Shown here: piece after piece, positions 43,564 to 52,976 of the stretch
How positions within the stretch are numbered: position 1 is the first letter of the stretch
Layout: every line of letters starts with the position of its first letter
Origin: UBA8949 sp942493365
Lineage (GTDB): Bacteria; Bacillota; Clostridia; Saccharofermentanales; UBA5734
Reading direction: 5' to 3'
DNA: 64,000 nt
NCBI GenBank assembly: GCA_942493365.1
Contig: OW818697.1
Span: 1,612,001-1,676,000 of the forward strand
Translations under genes and position numbers: made by a program
The notes under the pieces: model-generated
Told to the model about the DNA's origin: nothing
Seen by the model: the letters and a program-made list of their open reading frames with translations, nothing else
Database searches by the model: none

Positions 43564-44055
43564 TCATGCCTCCTTGTATTTTTCCAGGATCGCTGGGATT
43601 TCATCGGCAGTCAGGCGGCCGTAGACATCCTCATTGATCATCATGACCGGTGCGAGTCCGCAAGCCCCGATACAGCGGCAGGCATTGATGGAAAATTTCA
43701 TATCCGGGGTGCATTCACCGGGCTTGATGCCTAAAATATCTTGCACTTTATCCAGAATCGCTTGGGCGCCTTTGACATAACAGGCGGTTCCCATGCAGAC
43801 GCTGACCACGTTCTCGCCTTTGGGATTGATCGAAAAGAATGAATAAAATGATACAACTCCATAGACTTCAGCGACGGAAACACCGAGACCGAAGGCAACT
43901 TCACGCTGAACTTCCAAAGGCAGGTACCCATAAACGCCCTGTGCTTCCTGAAGAACCTGCATCATGGCTTTACGGCCTTCCTTGCCGTGACGTTCGATGA
44001 CCAGCTTGAGCTGATCCATCTTTTCGTCATGAGTCAATTGATTCATAGTTTGCAT
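43564..44055 (-). CDS. hydC: Hydrogenase small [2Fe-2S] subunit (NuoE-like)
   Basis: 163 residues from the ATG 11 bases after GGAGG (GGAGGTGAG); the open frame continues upstream without support. The thioredoxin-like [2Fe-2S] domain has ligands in VCMGTACYVKG and INACRCIGACGLAP. The helical front part (GVYGYLPLEVQREVAFGL) is typical of NuoE/HydC. It is the first gene of hydCBA and lies four bases before hydB. A Rex-like inverted repeat stands 60 bases upstream. Confidence 0.95.
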   Translation of the reverse strand: MQTMNQLTHDEKMDQLKLVIERHGKEGRKAMMQVLQEAQGVYGYLPLEVQREVAFGLGVSVAEVYGVVSFYSFFSINPKGENVVSVCMGTACYVKGAQAILDKVQDILGIKPGECTPDMKFSINACRCIGACGLAPVMMINEDVYGRLTADEIPAILEKYKEA

Positions 44056-44114
44056 GGTTTGACTCACCTCCCAATTGTATACAATATCACGATTTGTTAA
44101 CAACATCAACATCT

Positions 44115-44132
44115 TCGTTAAATGTTTATCAA
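44115..44132. promoter_or_regulatory. Rex-like redox operator upstream of hydC
   Basis: The 18-base site reads, on the minus strand, TTGATAA-ACAT-TTAACGA. It matches the clostridial Rex consensus TTGTTAA-n4-TTAACAA at 12 of 14 fixed positions. Rex represses NADH-linked fermentation and hydrogenase genes when NAD is high, so the place makes sense. It lies in the hydC/pseudouridine-synthase divergent gap, which also has small palindromes TTGTTAACAA and ATTGTATACAAT nearer hydC, and a TATAAT at 44166-44171 for the plus-strand gene. No rex gene is in the window. Confidence 0.55.
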
Positions 44133-44200
44133 TAAATCATAAATGGTTTTTTCTCTGATTACTAGTATAATACTGAAATAGATGATTTTGGAGGCTGATT

Positions 44201-45116
44201 ATGCATTTGACCTACCAGGTGACACCCGATGATGAAGGCCAACGAGCTGTTGACGTTCTGATTCGCCGAACCGGCATGTCACGACTGATGAGCAAAAAAA
44301 TCCGCCTGTATGGTCAATTAAGTTTAAACGGGCAAGCTCATCGCATGGTGGATCCCGTCAAGTCCGGGGACGTTTTGGTGGCGATCTATAACGCCTCGCC
44401 GGGGCAGCCTGACCTGCGCGAAGTTCCGAATGTCGTGGTGCGATTTATCGATGACTGGCTGCTGGTGGTCAGCAAGCCGGCGGGGATGGTCACGCACCCG
44501 ACCTTTCTTCATGAAAAGGGCTCTCTGACCAGCCTCTCTGGCCGATTATCCCCTACATCCGGTCAGTCGTCTGGATCGAGACACATCAGGGTTGGTGCTG
44601 ATCGCCAGAAATGGCCATGCTCATCACGTGATAGCCAGCAAGGCGATGCAGAAGATCTATGTTGGTTTGATCCACGGTCGCTTCGCGGAAAAACAAGGTG
44701 TTATCGACGCGCCGATCCGGCGTTCGGCCAACAGCATCATGTTGCGTGAAATTCATCCAGAGGGTGCACAAGCCCAGACGCGCTGGTGTGAATTGCGCTA
44801 TTTCGAGCATTTGGATGTATCGATGGTCAAATTCGAACTGCTGACTGGCCGCACCCACCAGATCCGCGTGCATTGTCAAGCAGTCGGTTTGCCGCTGATC
44901 GGCGACGGTCTCTATGGTTGGCTGGCAGACCCGGAAAAGTCATGTGCGCCGGGTCTCGATCTTGATCAGACGATGGGCCGACAGGCTCTGCACGCGGCCA
45001 GTTTAAGTTTCACCCACCCGGTCTCGGGACAGAAAATTAAATTGACAGCACCCCTGCCGACGGACTTTCGTCAATTGCTGCAAATACTCTATCAGGGGCA
45101 GTCTCTGAACGTCTGA
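44201..45116 (+). pseudogene. RluA-family pseudouridine synthase with a frameshift
   Basis: The first part (44201 to about 44545) encodes an S4-like start and LLVVSKPAGMVTHPTFLHEKG. The frame then breaks. The catalytic segment HPVSRLDRDTSGLVLIARNG and the closing TGRTHQIRVHCQ read in another frame from about 44545 to the stop at 45116. Removing one T in the CTCTCTGG run near 44540-44547 restores one chain of about 304 residues (SLTS-LLADYPLHPVSRLD). Either the gene is newly broken or the assembly has a one-base error. The 3' end overlaps convergent recN by 80 bases. Sequence quality on both sides of the break is otherwise normal. Confidence 0.85.
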
Positions 45117-46809
45117 ACTGATCAGCTTGCCCTAAAAGCTGCGCGGCCAGCTCGCGGGCCGTCGTGTCCCCTACCCCGCCCGAAAGCAAGCGGGCCAGCT
45201 CGCTTTCACGACCGCTGCGATCCAGCAGATGCAGGCTGGTCCGGGTTTTCCCGTCCGCAGCCGCTTTTTCGATCAGCAGATGCTGATCGGCCATGGCGGC
45301 AATTTGCGCCAAATGCGTGATGCATAAAACCTGACGTCCCCGCGCCAACTGCTGCAGCTTCGCGGCGACCCGACCGGCGGTTCGACCGCTGACGCCAGTA
45401 TCAATTTCATCAAAAATCAAAACAGGAATCTGATCGGCCAGCGAAAGAATCGACTTGACCGCCAGCATAATCCGCGAGGCTTCACCGCCCGACGCGATTC
45501 TGACCAACGGTTTGAGCGGTTCGCCGGGATTGGCGGAAATCAAGAATTCGATTTTATCCAAACCGGTTTTGGCAAATTGATCGTGCGTGGCGTCAGCCGG
45601 TTCAATACTGACGGCAAATCGCACATCTTTCATGCCCAGATCGACCAATTCGCGGGTGATGTGCACCTCCAGCTCCTTGGCAGCCTGACGACGACGCTCG
45701 GACAATTGCCCGCCCAGGTCAATCAGCTGTTGGCGGATCAGCAGTTTCTCTTTTTGCAGTTTTTCAAATTGCTCATCGCCATCGGCCATTTGTTCCAACT
45801 GCTCGGTGGCTTGGGCAAAAAAGGCCTGCACCGCCTCCAGCGTCCCGCCGTATTTCTTTTTCAGGCGGTACAGCAGGTCCAGCCTTTCATCCAGACGTTC
45901 AAGCTCGCTGGGATCACACTCGACCGCTTCCAAGGCGGTTCGCAGATCGCCGGCGACGTTTTGCAGGGAATACAGCGCTTCTTTCAACTGTTCACCGGTT
46001 TCGTTCAACTCCGGCAGCAGCGCGGTCGACGGTTCCACCCGACTGACAATCTGGGCAAGATTGCTCAGCACCGTACTCGATGAATCACCGTTAAGCAGTT
46101 CACAGGCTTCCGACAAAGCCAGGCTGATTTTTTCGGCGTTGGCCACCAGCTTGCGGCGCTGGGCAAGTTTTTCGTCTTCGTCGGGCTTAATCCGCGCCGC
46201 GGCAATTTCCTCCGTCTGATAACGCAGCATATCGGTCATCCGGGCGCGCTCGGCCGGGTCCTGGCCCAGCGCGGCCAGTTGACGCAGGATGATCTGGAAG
46301 TCAGCGAGCACTGCCTGATAGGCCAGGGCGGCCTTGGTGACCGGCTCAGCGCCATATCGATCGAGCAATTGTAAATGGGTGTCGGTTTTAAAGATTGCTT
46401 GCTGGTCGTGCTGACCGTGAATGTCAATCAGGCAGGCTGAAAGATCGCGCAACACATTCAGCGGCACCAATCGACCGTTGACGCGGCAGACGGATTTGCC
46501 GGATGATTGAATTTCGCGGGAAAGTATCAATTCGGAAAGGTCATCATCCTCAGAAAACCCCAGGCTTTGACGAGTCTCAAGGGGCAAAAACGGCGCGGGG
46601 TCCAAAAAAACCGCTTCAACCGTTGCCCGGTCCTGACCGTGACGGATCATGTCGCGGCCGACGCGTCCACCGCCCAGCGCATCGATCGCGTCAATCAGAA
46701 TCGATTTGCCCGCGCCCGTTTCACCGGTCATAATCAGCAAGCCGGCTTCAGGCGTTAGAACAGCGTTTTCAATCAGCGCAAAATCATGGATTTCGATCCT
46801 TGACAGCAT
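45037..46809 (-). CDS. recN: DNA repair protein RecN
   Basis: 590 residues, an SMC-like ATPase. Walker A is GETGAGKSILIDAI near the N-terminus, a coiled-coil middle spans roughly 150-370, and the ABC signature and Walker B are in IASGGEASRIMLA and VLIFDEIDTGVSG. RecN tethers DNA ends in double-strand break repair. It is the last gene of the housekeeping block and follows argR, as in Bacillus. Confidence 0.96.
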   Translation of the reverse strand: MLSRIEIHDFALIENAVLTPEAGLLIMTGETGAGKSILIDAIDALGGGRVGRDMIRHGQDRATVEAVFLDPAPFLPLETRQSLGFSEDDDLSELILSREIQSSGKSVCRVNGRLVPLNVLRDLSACLIDIHGQHDQQAIFKTDTHLQLLDRYGAEPVTKAALAYQAVLADFQIILRQLAALGQDPAERARMTDMLRYQTEEIAAARIKPDEDEKLAQRRKLVANAEKISLALSEACELLNGDSSSTVLSNLAQIVSRVEPSTALLPELNETGEQLKEALYSLQNVAGDLRTALEAVECDPSELERLDERLDLLYRLKKKYGGTLEAVQAFFAQATEQLEQMADGDEQFEKLQKEKLLIRQQLIDLGGQLSERRRQAAKELEVHITRELVDLGMKDVRFAVSIEPADATHDQFAKTGLDKIEFLISANPGEPLKPLVRIASGGEASRIMLAVKSILSLADQIPVLIFDEIDTGVSGRTAGRVAAKLQQLARGRQVLCITHLAQIAAMADQHLLIEKAAADGKTRTSLHLLDRSGRESELARLLSGGVGDTTARELAAQLLGQADQFRRSETAPDRVFAAIDESPSAGVLSI

Positions 46810-46814
46810 GGTGC

Positions 46815-47306
46815 TTACTCCCTGATATGACTTTTTCTGGATGAACCTTGCAGGACAACGTCATTGAGGCTGCTGCACAGCGTTATCGCCTGCTCAATCG
46901 ATCTGGCAGCCACAAAGACCGTATCATCGCCGGCAATACTGCCTGCGACCTCCGCCAGTCGCATGGAGTCCAAGGCTGAAGCACAAGCCTGGGCCATCCC
47001 CGGCAAACTTTTGATGATGACCAGGTTGACGGCAAGATCAATACCCACCACGGCTTCGGCAAAAACCTTCATCAGGCGGCCCGACGCAACCTCGCCGCTG
47101 CGCTCCATGGGCACGTATTTTTGCTGTCCGCTGCCGGTCATCACTTTGATAATGCCCAGTTCCTTGATGTCACGGGAAATAGTCGCCTGGGTCACCTCGA
47201 GGCCATTGCTGTTCAGTCCCGCAACCAGGTCCTCTTGTGTGGCGATGTCCTTTTCGCGAATCAGCTGTAAAAGTCGTGACTGGCGTTCACTTTTTGAGGT
47301 TTTCAT
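46815..47306 (-). CDS. argR: Arginine repressor ArgR/AhrC
   Basis: 163 residues. The N-terminal winged helix-turn-helix (SERQSRLLQLIREKDIATQE, then TQATISRDIKELG) binds ARG boxes. The C-terminal part forms the arginine-binding hexamer domain, with AGDDTVFVAARS at its end. It overlaps nadK (ATGA). ArgR may also govern a carAB or arg locus elsewhere, relevant because carA is missing from the pyr operon. Confidence 0.94.
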   Translation of the reverse strand: MKTSKSERQSRLLQLIREKDIATQEDLVAGLNSNGLEVTQATISRDIKELGIIKVMTGSGQQKYVPMERSGEVASGRLMKVFAEAVVGIDLAVNLVIIKSLPGMAQACASALDSMRLAEVAGSIAGDDTVFVAARSIEQAITLCSSLNDVVLQGSSRKSHIRE

Positions 47307-48163
47307 CGGGCTTTCCCCCTGGCCTGAATTTTTTTCGGCAATGCCGCATAGAAATTGTCGTTGCCCAGCCGGATCATTTTCAGCGATCGGGGTGAACGTT
47401 CAATGATGACGCTGCTGCCGCTGTTGAGAAATATTTCCTGTCGACCGTCGATGGCCAGCAGCGCCTGTCCCTGGTAATCGTCGATTTTCACGATAACCCG
47501 GCTGCTTTCGGTCGCGATATAACTGCGATTGTGCAGCGTATGCGGGCAAATCGGGGTGATGAGCATCAGGGATAACTCCGGGTGAATAATCGGCCCGCCG
47601 GCCGATAATGAGTAAGCTGTCGAGCCGGTCGGGGTGGAGATGATTAACCCATCACCAGGAATGTGATCAATCGTTTCCTGATTGATGGTCAATTCAAGGG
47701 TCAGGATCCTGGAAACACCGCCGCGTGAGATAACCGCGTCGTTCAGCGCATGGCCTTCTTCAAGCAATTGGTTGTTTTCATCAAAACAGGATACAGCGAG
47801 CATCATGCGATTTTCCAGATGATAATGGCCGCTCACAATCTGACAAATGGCCTCATCCAACTGCTCGGGCATAATTTCGGGCAAGAAGCCAACGCTGCCC
47901 AGATTGACGCCGATCAGCGGGATTTCTTCGCAGCCGATGATATGAACCAAGGAAAGAAAGGTGCCGTCGCCGCCCAGACCGAGAATCAGGTCACAAGTGC
48001 AAAATTCTGCCTGTTCGATCCCTTTTTCGGTGATCAATGCACTTTCCGAACTGCCTGGCGCGGTGACGCAAACAGCGCCATGCCGACGGATCAGTTTGGC
48101 AGCATGACGCGCGATGCGAAAGTCTGGATCTTTATCAGGGTTGGAGTAGATTCCTATACGCAT
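47303..48163 (-). CDS. nadK: NAD kinase
   Basis: 286 residues from the ATG after GAGGAGAAT. The kinase motif GGDGTFLSLVH and the second motif PTGSTAYSLSAGGPI are intact. It phosphorylates NAD to NADP. It lies 106 bases after dxs, on the same strand. The rRNA methylase gene tlyA, often found between dxs and nadK in this gene order, is absent. Confidence 0.95.
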   Translation of the reverse strand: MRIGIYSNPDKDPDFRIARHAAKLIRRHGAVCVTAPGSSESALITEKGIEQAEFCTCDLILGLGGDGTFLSLVHIIGCEEIPLIGVNLGSVGFLPEIMPEQLDEAICQIVSGHYHLENRMMLAVSCFDENNQLLEEGHALNDAVISRGGVSRILTLELTINQETIDHIPGDGLIISTPTGSTAYSLSAGGPIIHPELSLMLITPICPHTLHNRSYIATESSRVIVKIDDYQGQALLAIDGRQEIFLNSGSSVIIERSPRSLKMIRLGNDNFYAALPKKIQARGKAR

Positions 48164-48269
48164 GGATTCTCCTCTTCTTCGGATCATGACCTTGTATTCG
48201 ATTATAACCCATGCTGATTTGATCTGCATCTGGATAAACCAGAAAAAAACACCATTTATGCAAATTATT

Positions 48270-50174
48270 TTATTTTTTGGCGGCAAGGTCCAGCAAAGCA
48301 GCCGCCTGAGCAGCTATGTCTGCCGGTTTGAGGCCTTGAGCAGCCAGCAGTTCATCACGGCGACCCTGGCAAAGCGGCGCGTCGCAGATGCCAGAAACAG
48401 CGAAGCGCGCCTTCGGTAAGGCCGTCAGCAGTTTGGGCAGCACGTATTGGCCGAAGCCGCCGGTTTGCAGGCCTTCTTCAATCAGGATCACATGGCCGGT
48501 TTTGCGAACTGATGTGAACAGCGTCGCAAAATCAAAGGGTTTTACACACTGGATCACCAGGACATCGGCTTCGATCCCCTGGCCAGCTAGAATCTTCGCG
48601 GCTGACAGCGCCGGTCCAGCCATGGTGCCAAGGGCCGCCAACGTGATATGGCTGCCCTGTCGCAAATGGTCGATGCGCAAAATCGCTGCCACATCGTTCT
48701 CTTGATCCGCAAGCGGCTCGGGTATTGCTTCCGGCCAATCGTTGCCGCGCGGATAACGAATGGCGACCGGAAGTCCGGCGTCGACGGCGTATTCCAAAGT
48801 GCGTTGTAAAGATTTGCAGTCTTGCGGGCAAAATATTTCCAGATTGGGCAGCGGCAAAAGCAGCCCGAGGTCATAGATACCCTGATGGGTTTCGCCATCT
48901 TCGCCGACAATGCCGGCACGATCAATCGCCACGATGACCGGTAGTTTTTGCAGACAGACATCATGTAGCAATTGGTCATAGGCCCGCTGCAAGAAGGTTG
49001 AATACAAGGCGACCACCGGAATCATCCCACCGACAGCCAGACCTGCCGCCATGGTCATGGCGTGCTGCTCAGCGATGCCGACATCGAAAAAGCGTGCCGG
49101 GTAATTTTCGGCAAACTCGGCCAGGCCTGTGCTAAAGGTCATGGCCGCCGAAATCGCGCAAATCCGTGGGTTCTGGCTGGCCAATTGCAGCATTTTTTCG
49201 CCAAAGGCTGCTGAAAACGAGCATGAGCTGCCCGTTTGCTCGGTCACGCCATCTTCCACAACAAAGGGCGCCACGCCGTGGTAAAGCGACGGGGATTCTT
49301 CGGCAAAGCGGTATCCCCTGCCCTTTTGCGTCATGACATGGAGCAGGATCGGACCTTTGATCTGCTGGATGGTGCGCAGATAATTTCTGAGCACAACGAG
49401 GTTGTGTCCATTGATCGGTCCATAATATCGAAATCCGAGCTGTTCAAAAATGATGCCGTTCTTGTGCACCGTCTGCCGAAGTGATCGCTTGATTCGCTGC
49501 AGCAGTCGATAGATCGGCTTGCCCAGCCAGGGGGTTTTGAGCAGTTGGGCGTCGACCCAGGATTTGATATGGATGTAGCGCGGCGAGACGCGCAGGTTTT
49601 CCAGATGGCGCGACAGGCCGCCGACATTGGGGCTGATCGACATTTGGTTGTCGTTGAGGATGACAATCAGGTTTTCCTGCGAATGGCCGGCGTCGTTGAG
49701 GGCTTCAAAGGCCATGCCGCCCGTGAGGGCCCCATCGCCGATCACCGCAATGGCTTTGCCGGCATGGTTGCTGCGGCTCATCGCGCGGCTGATGCCCAGG
49801 GCTGCCGATATGGAGGTGCTGCTGTGTCCGGTGTTGAAAAAATCGTAGATGCTTTCACTTTGTTTGGGAAAACCGGACAGGCCGCCCAGCTGTCGCAGCG
49901 TCGCGAAGCTCTCCAGCCGGCCGGTGAGAATTTTCCAGGCATAACTCTGATGACCGACATCAAAGACAACGCGATCACGATGAAAATCAAATTCGAGCAG
50001 CAAAGCCAGGGTCAATTCGACAACGCCAAGATTCGAAGCCAAATGGCCGCCGTTTTTGGCAACCGTCTGGATGATCAGATCGCGTACTTCGCTAGACAGC
50101 TGTTCCAATTGGTTCCGGTTGAGCTGATGCAGTTGGTCGGGTAAATCGAGATTTCCCAGTAGGGTATCTGACAT
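48270..50174 (-). CDS. dxs: 1-deoxy-D-xylulose-5-phosphate synthase
   Basis: 634 residues from the ATG after AAAGGA. TPP-binding segments GDGALTGGMAFEALNDAG and NDNQMSISPNVGGLSRHL are intact, as is the transketolase middle with VGIAEQHAMTMAAGLA. It joins pyruvate and glyceraldehyde-3-phosphate in the first step of the MEP isoprenoid pathway. With ispA next door it supplies prenyl diphosphates for undecaprenol, quinones or carotenoids. Confidence 0.96.
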   Translation of the reverse strand: MSDTLLGNLDLPDQLHQLNRNQLEQLSSEVRDLIIQTVAKNGGHLASNLGVVELTLALLLEFDFHRDRVVFDVGHQSYAWKILTGRLESFATLRQLGGLSGFPKQSESIYDFFNTGHSSTSISAALGISRAMSRSNHAGKAIAVIGDGALTGGMAFEALNDAGHSQENLIVILNDNQMSISPNVGGLSRHLENLRVSPRYIHIKSWVDAQLLKTPWLGKPIYRLLQRIKRSLRQTVHKNGIIFEQLGFRYYGPINGHNLVVLRNYLRTIQQIKGPILLHVMTQKGRGYRFAEESPSLYHGVAPFVVEDGVTEQTGSSCSFSAAFGEKMLQLASQNPRICAISAAMTFSTGLAEFAENYPARFFDVGIAEQHAMTMAAGLAVGGMIPVVALYSTFLQRAYDQLLHDVCLQKLPVIVAIDRAGIVGEDGETHQGIYDLGLLLPLPNLEIFCPQDCKSLQRTLEYAVDAGLPVAIRYPRGNDWPEAIPEPLADQENDVAAILRIDHLRQGSHITLAALGTMAGPALSAAKILAGQGIEADVLVIQCVKPFDFATLFTSVRKTGHVILIEEGLQTGGFGQYVLPKLLTALPKARFAVSGICDAPLCQGRRDELLAAQGLKPADIAAQAAALLDLAAKK

Positions 50175-50199
50175 GATTGAATCCTTTCGATGGTGTTGC

Positions 50200-51096
50200 T
50201 TAATGGGTTCTGAGTCGTACATAGGCCGTCAATCCCTCAAGAAAGTGCGTTTTCAAACCGGCCAGGTGCATGGCATGCAGCGTAGACGCCGCCAGACTGA
50301 TCGAATCGTCGAGATGAACTTTTGCTGAGCTGGTGCCCAGCAGGCTGACGTAAGTCGGTTTTTTGTCCCGCGCGTCTTTGCCGACGGTTTTACCCAGCGT
50401 GCCGGCGTCGGAGGTGGTATCCAGAATATCGTCCTGAATCTGAAACGCCAGGCCCAAGGCAACGGCATATTCCGTCAGCAGCTCGGTCATCTCCTGATCA
50501 ACCCCCGCCAGCGCGGCTGCGGCCAGAACTGGGGCTTTGAGCAAAGCACCGGTCTTTAATTGATGCAAAATGCGCAGTTCAGGCAAGGTGATGGTTTGTC
50601 CGGCCGCTGCCAGATCCAGCGACTGGCCGCCGATCATGCCGCGACTGCCGGCCGCCGAAGCAATGCGGCGCGCGGCTTCAACAGAACCGGGGATTTCCGG
50701 TCGAATGGCGTCGAGCAAAATTTCATAAGCCCGGTTCAGCAGGGCGTCGCCGGCCAGAACAGCCAGTGCTTCGCTGTAAACCTTGTGGCAGGTCGGTCGT
50801 CCACGCCGCAGATCATCATCATCCATGCAGGGCAGATCGTCATGGATCAGCGAATAGGTGTGAATCATTTCCAGGGCCACGGCAAAGGGCAAAGCGACGG
50901 ATCGATTGACCCCCAGCATTTCAGCTGTCGCCAAAAGAAGGACCGGCCGGATCCGTTTACCGCCGCCGAGCAAGCTGTAGCGGGCTGCTTCTACAACCTT
51001 GCCGTCGGCCAGTTCGGCTTGCTCGGGTAAATAGTCGGGCAACGCCGCATCGACTGCAGCCTGAAAGGCATCGTATTGCTGCTTGAAAAAAGACAT
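50200..51096 (-). CDS. ispA: Short-chain (farnesyl/geranyl) polyprenyl diphosphate synthase
   Basis: 298 residues. The first aspartate-rich motif is DDLPCMDDDDLRRGRPT (near residue 92) and the second is FQIQDDILD. The two residues just before the first motif are not both bulky aromatics, so chain length (C15 or C20) cannot be fixed by eye. The start shares one base with the xseB stop (TGATG). It makes the prenyl chain used by undecaprenyl or geranylgeranyl synthases. Confidence 0.93.
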   Translation of the reverse strand: MSFFKQQYDAFQAAVDAALPDYLPEQAELADGKVVEAARYSLLGGGKRIRPVLLLATAEMLGVNRSVALPFAVALEMIHTYSLIHDDLPCMDDDDLRRGRPTCHKVYSEALAVLAGDALLNRAYEILLDAIRPEIPGSVEAARRIASAAGSRGMIGGQSLDLAAAGQTITLPELRILHQLKTGALLKAPVLAAAALAGVDQEMTELLTEYAVALGLAFQIQDDILDTTSDAGTLGKTVGKDARDKKPTYVSLLGTSSAKVHLDDSISLAASTLHAMHLAGLKTHFLEGLTAYVRLRTH

Positions 51097-51353
51097 CAGG
51101 ATTCCTCCCCGAAAGGTTTCTCCTCGATGGATCCGTCTTGTTTTTCAATCAGTTGGGTGATCTGTTTCTCGATCTCCGCCAGTTTACCGGCACAGATTTC
51201 AGACAGGGTCATGCCTTTGCGGAAAAGGGTCATCGATTCGTCCAGACTGATGTCTCCCGATTCCAGCCGCGCGACCGTCTGCTCAAGCATTTTGACGGCC
51301 TCCTCGTAAGACAGTCCCGTTAATTCCACAGGGTCAGGTGTTGCATCATTCAT
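51096..51353 (-). CDS. xseB: Exodeoxyribonuclease VII small subunit
   Basis: 85 residues with the family core SYEEAVKMLEQTVARLESGD and LFRKGMTL. It forms the nuclease with XseA, which is encoded two bases upstream. The charged C-terminal tail is longer than the minimum for the family. Confidence 0.93.
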   Translation of the reverse strand: MNDATPDPVELTGLSYEEAVKMLEQTVARLESGDISLDESMTLFRKGMTLSEICAGKLAEIEKQITQLIEKQDGSIEEKPFGEES

Positions 51354-51355
51354 AG

Positions 51356-52567
51356 TTATTTCCTCCTGTCGCCGACCTGGCGAACATCACAGTTTAAGAC
51401 ACCATCACTGAGCCAGACATCAATCTGATCGCCCGCTTTGACCATGGCAGTCGACAGCAGCACGCGATCATTGGCGGCCAGCGTGATCATCCCATAGCCG
51501 CGCGATAAAACTTTGAGCGGACTCAAGGAGTCCAGTTTGCCGGCCAAAATCGAAAACTGCCTTTCAGCCTGCGCCACGCGTGATTGCATGGTTTGCCGCA
51601 AAAGCCGCAGCGCACGGTCACCATCCATCCGGCGACGATCAACAATCTCCAGCGGCTGACGGAAGGCCCGGTTTTGCCGCAGGTTGTCGAGATGCAGTCG
51701 CTGTCTTGACAGTCTGCTGCCCAGTGCCTGGGCCAGGCGACTGCGCATCTGCATCAGCATCAGCTCCTGTTCGCGCCGAACCGGCACAGCCAATTCAGCT
51801 GCGACCGACGGCGTTGAGGCCCGGCGGTCGGCGACAAAATCGCAGATGGTAAAATCCGTTTCGTGGCCAACCGCGGATATAACCGGAATTTTGGAGGCAA
51901 ACACGGCGCGCGCCACGATCTCTTCGTTAAAAGCCCAGAGGTCTTCCATCGATCCACCACCGCGGCCAACAATCAGGACATCCGCCTGACCGAGGCGGTT
52001 GAACCGCTCAATCGCCGCGGCAATGCTGGCGGCGGCACCTTCGCCCTGAACCTGGACCGGCATCAACTGCAGGTGAAAATTGGGGAAGCGGCGGGTCAGC
52101 ACCTGGATGATGTCGCGAATGACAGCGCCAGATGGCGACGTCACAACACCGATGGTGCGCGGCAACAGCGGCAGCGGCTTTTTGCGCTCCGGGTCAAACA
52201 GTCCCTCAGTTTCAAGTTTTTTCTTGAGCTGTTCAAAGGCCAGATACAAATCGCCCAAGCCATCTGCCGTCATGTCGCTGACATAAAGCTGGAATTTGCC
52301 GTCACGATCATAGACCGATGCTTTGGCCGTCACAATCACCTTGAGGCCGTCGGTCGGTTTGAACCGCAGGCGGGTGGTCTGCCCTTTGAACATAACGCAA
52401 CTGACGGATGCTTCTTCGTCTTTTAATGAAAAATATAAGTGCCCCGAGGCATATGATTTGAAGCCTGAAATCTCACCCTTGACCAGAACAGGGTTAAGAA
52501 TGGCATCGCGCTCGAGCAAACCCGCGACATACCGATTGAGCTGGACAACCGAAATCGGCTGGCTCAT
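51356..52567 (-). CDS. xseA: Exodeoxyribonuclease VII large subunit
   Basis: 403 residues. The N-terminal OB fold is followed by the catalytic region with VVTSPSGAVIRDI, VGRGGGSMEDLWAFNEE and ISAVGHETDFTICDFVADRR. A helical region and a C-terminal segment (SPLKVLSRGYGMI) complete the family order. It degrades single-stranded DNA to oligonucleotides. The start overlaps nusB (ATGA). Confidence 0.96.
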   Translation of the reverse strand: MSQPISVVQLNRYVAGLLERDAILNPVLVKGEISGFKSYASGHLYFSLKDEEASVSCVMFKGQTTRLRFKPTDGLKVIVTAKASVYDRDGKFQLYVSDMTADGLGDLYLAFEQLKKKLETEGLFDPERKKPLPLLPRTIGVVTSPSGAVIRDIIQVLTRRFPNFHLQLMPVQVQGEGAAASIAAAIERFNRLGQADVLIVGRGGGSMEDLWAFNEEIVARAVFASKIPVISAVGHETDFTICDFVADRRASTPSVAAELAVPVRREQELMLMQMRSRLAQALGSRLSRQRLHLDNLRQNRAFRQPLEIVDRRRMDGDRALRLLRQTMQSRVAQAERQFSILAGKLDSLSPLKVLSRGYGMITLAANDRVLLSTAMVKAGDQIDVWLSDGVLNCDVRQVGDRRK

Positions 52568-52965
52568 GCGCCGACTCCGCTGAGACGGCCCAGCACGGCA
52601 TTGATGTAAGAGCGCGATTCTTCGCTGCTGTATTTTTTGGCCAGCAAAACAGCTTCAGAAATCGCGACGTTCTCTGGAACTTCATCAACAAAAAACATTT
52701 CGAATACGGACAGACGGATGATGATCAGGTCGACCTTGGGCAAACGATCCTTGGTCCATCGTTTAAGAAAGGGTGAGAACCTGGCGTCAAGATCGTCCGC
52801 ATTCTGACGAACACCCCTGACCAACTGCGTCATGTATTCGATTTCCTTTTCTGTCACTTCTCGGTCTTCAATGAACGAAAGGATTTGGGCATCTTCATCG
52901 CCCTTTTGCATTTCAAGCTGATACAACAGCATGAATGCCTTTTCGCGAGCATCGCGTCGGCTCAT
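52564..52965 (-). CDS. nusB: Transcription antitermination protein NusB
   Basis: 133 residues, all-helical. It begins with the RNA-binding arginine-rich stretch SRRDAREKAFMLLYQLEM and contains PENVAISEAVLLAKKYSSEE near the end. NusB with NusE supports rRNA antitermination. The asp23-amaP-DUF2273-nusB order is typical of Clostridia. Confidence 0.95.
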   Translation of the reverse strand: MSRRDAREKAFMLLYQLEMQKGDEDAQILSFIEDREVTEKEIEYMTQLVRGVRQNADDLDARFSPFLKRWTKDRLPKVDLIIIRLSVFEMFFVDEVPENVAISEAVLLAKKYSSEESRSYINAVLGRLSGVGA

Positions 52966-52976
52966 GTGGATCCCCC

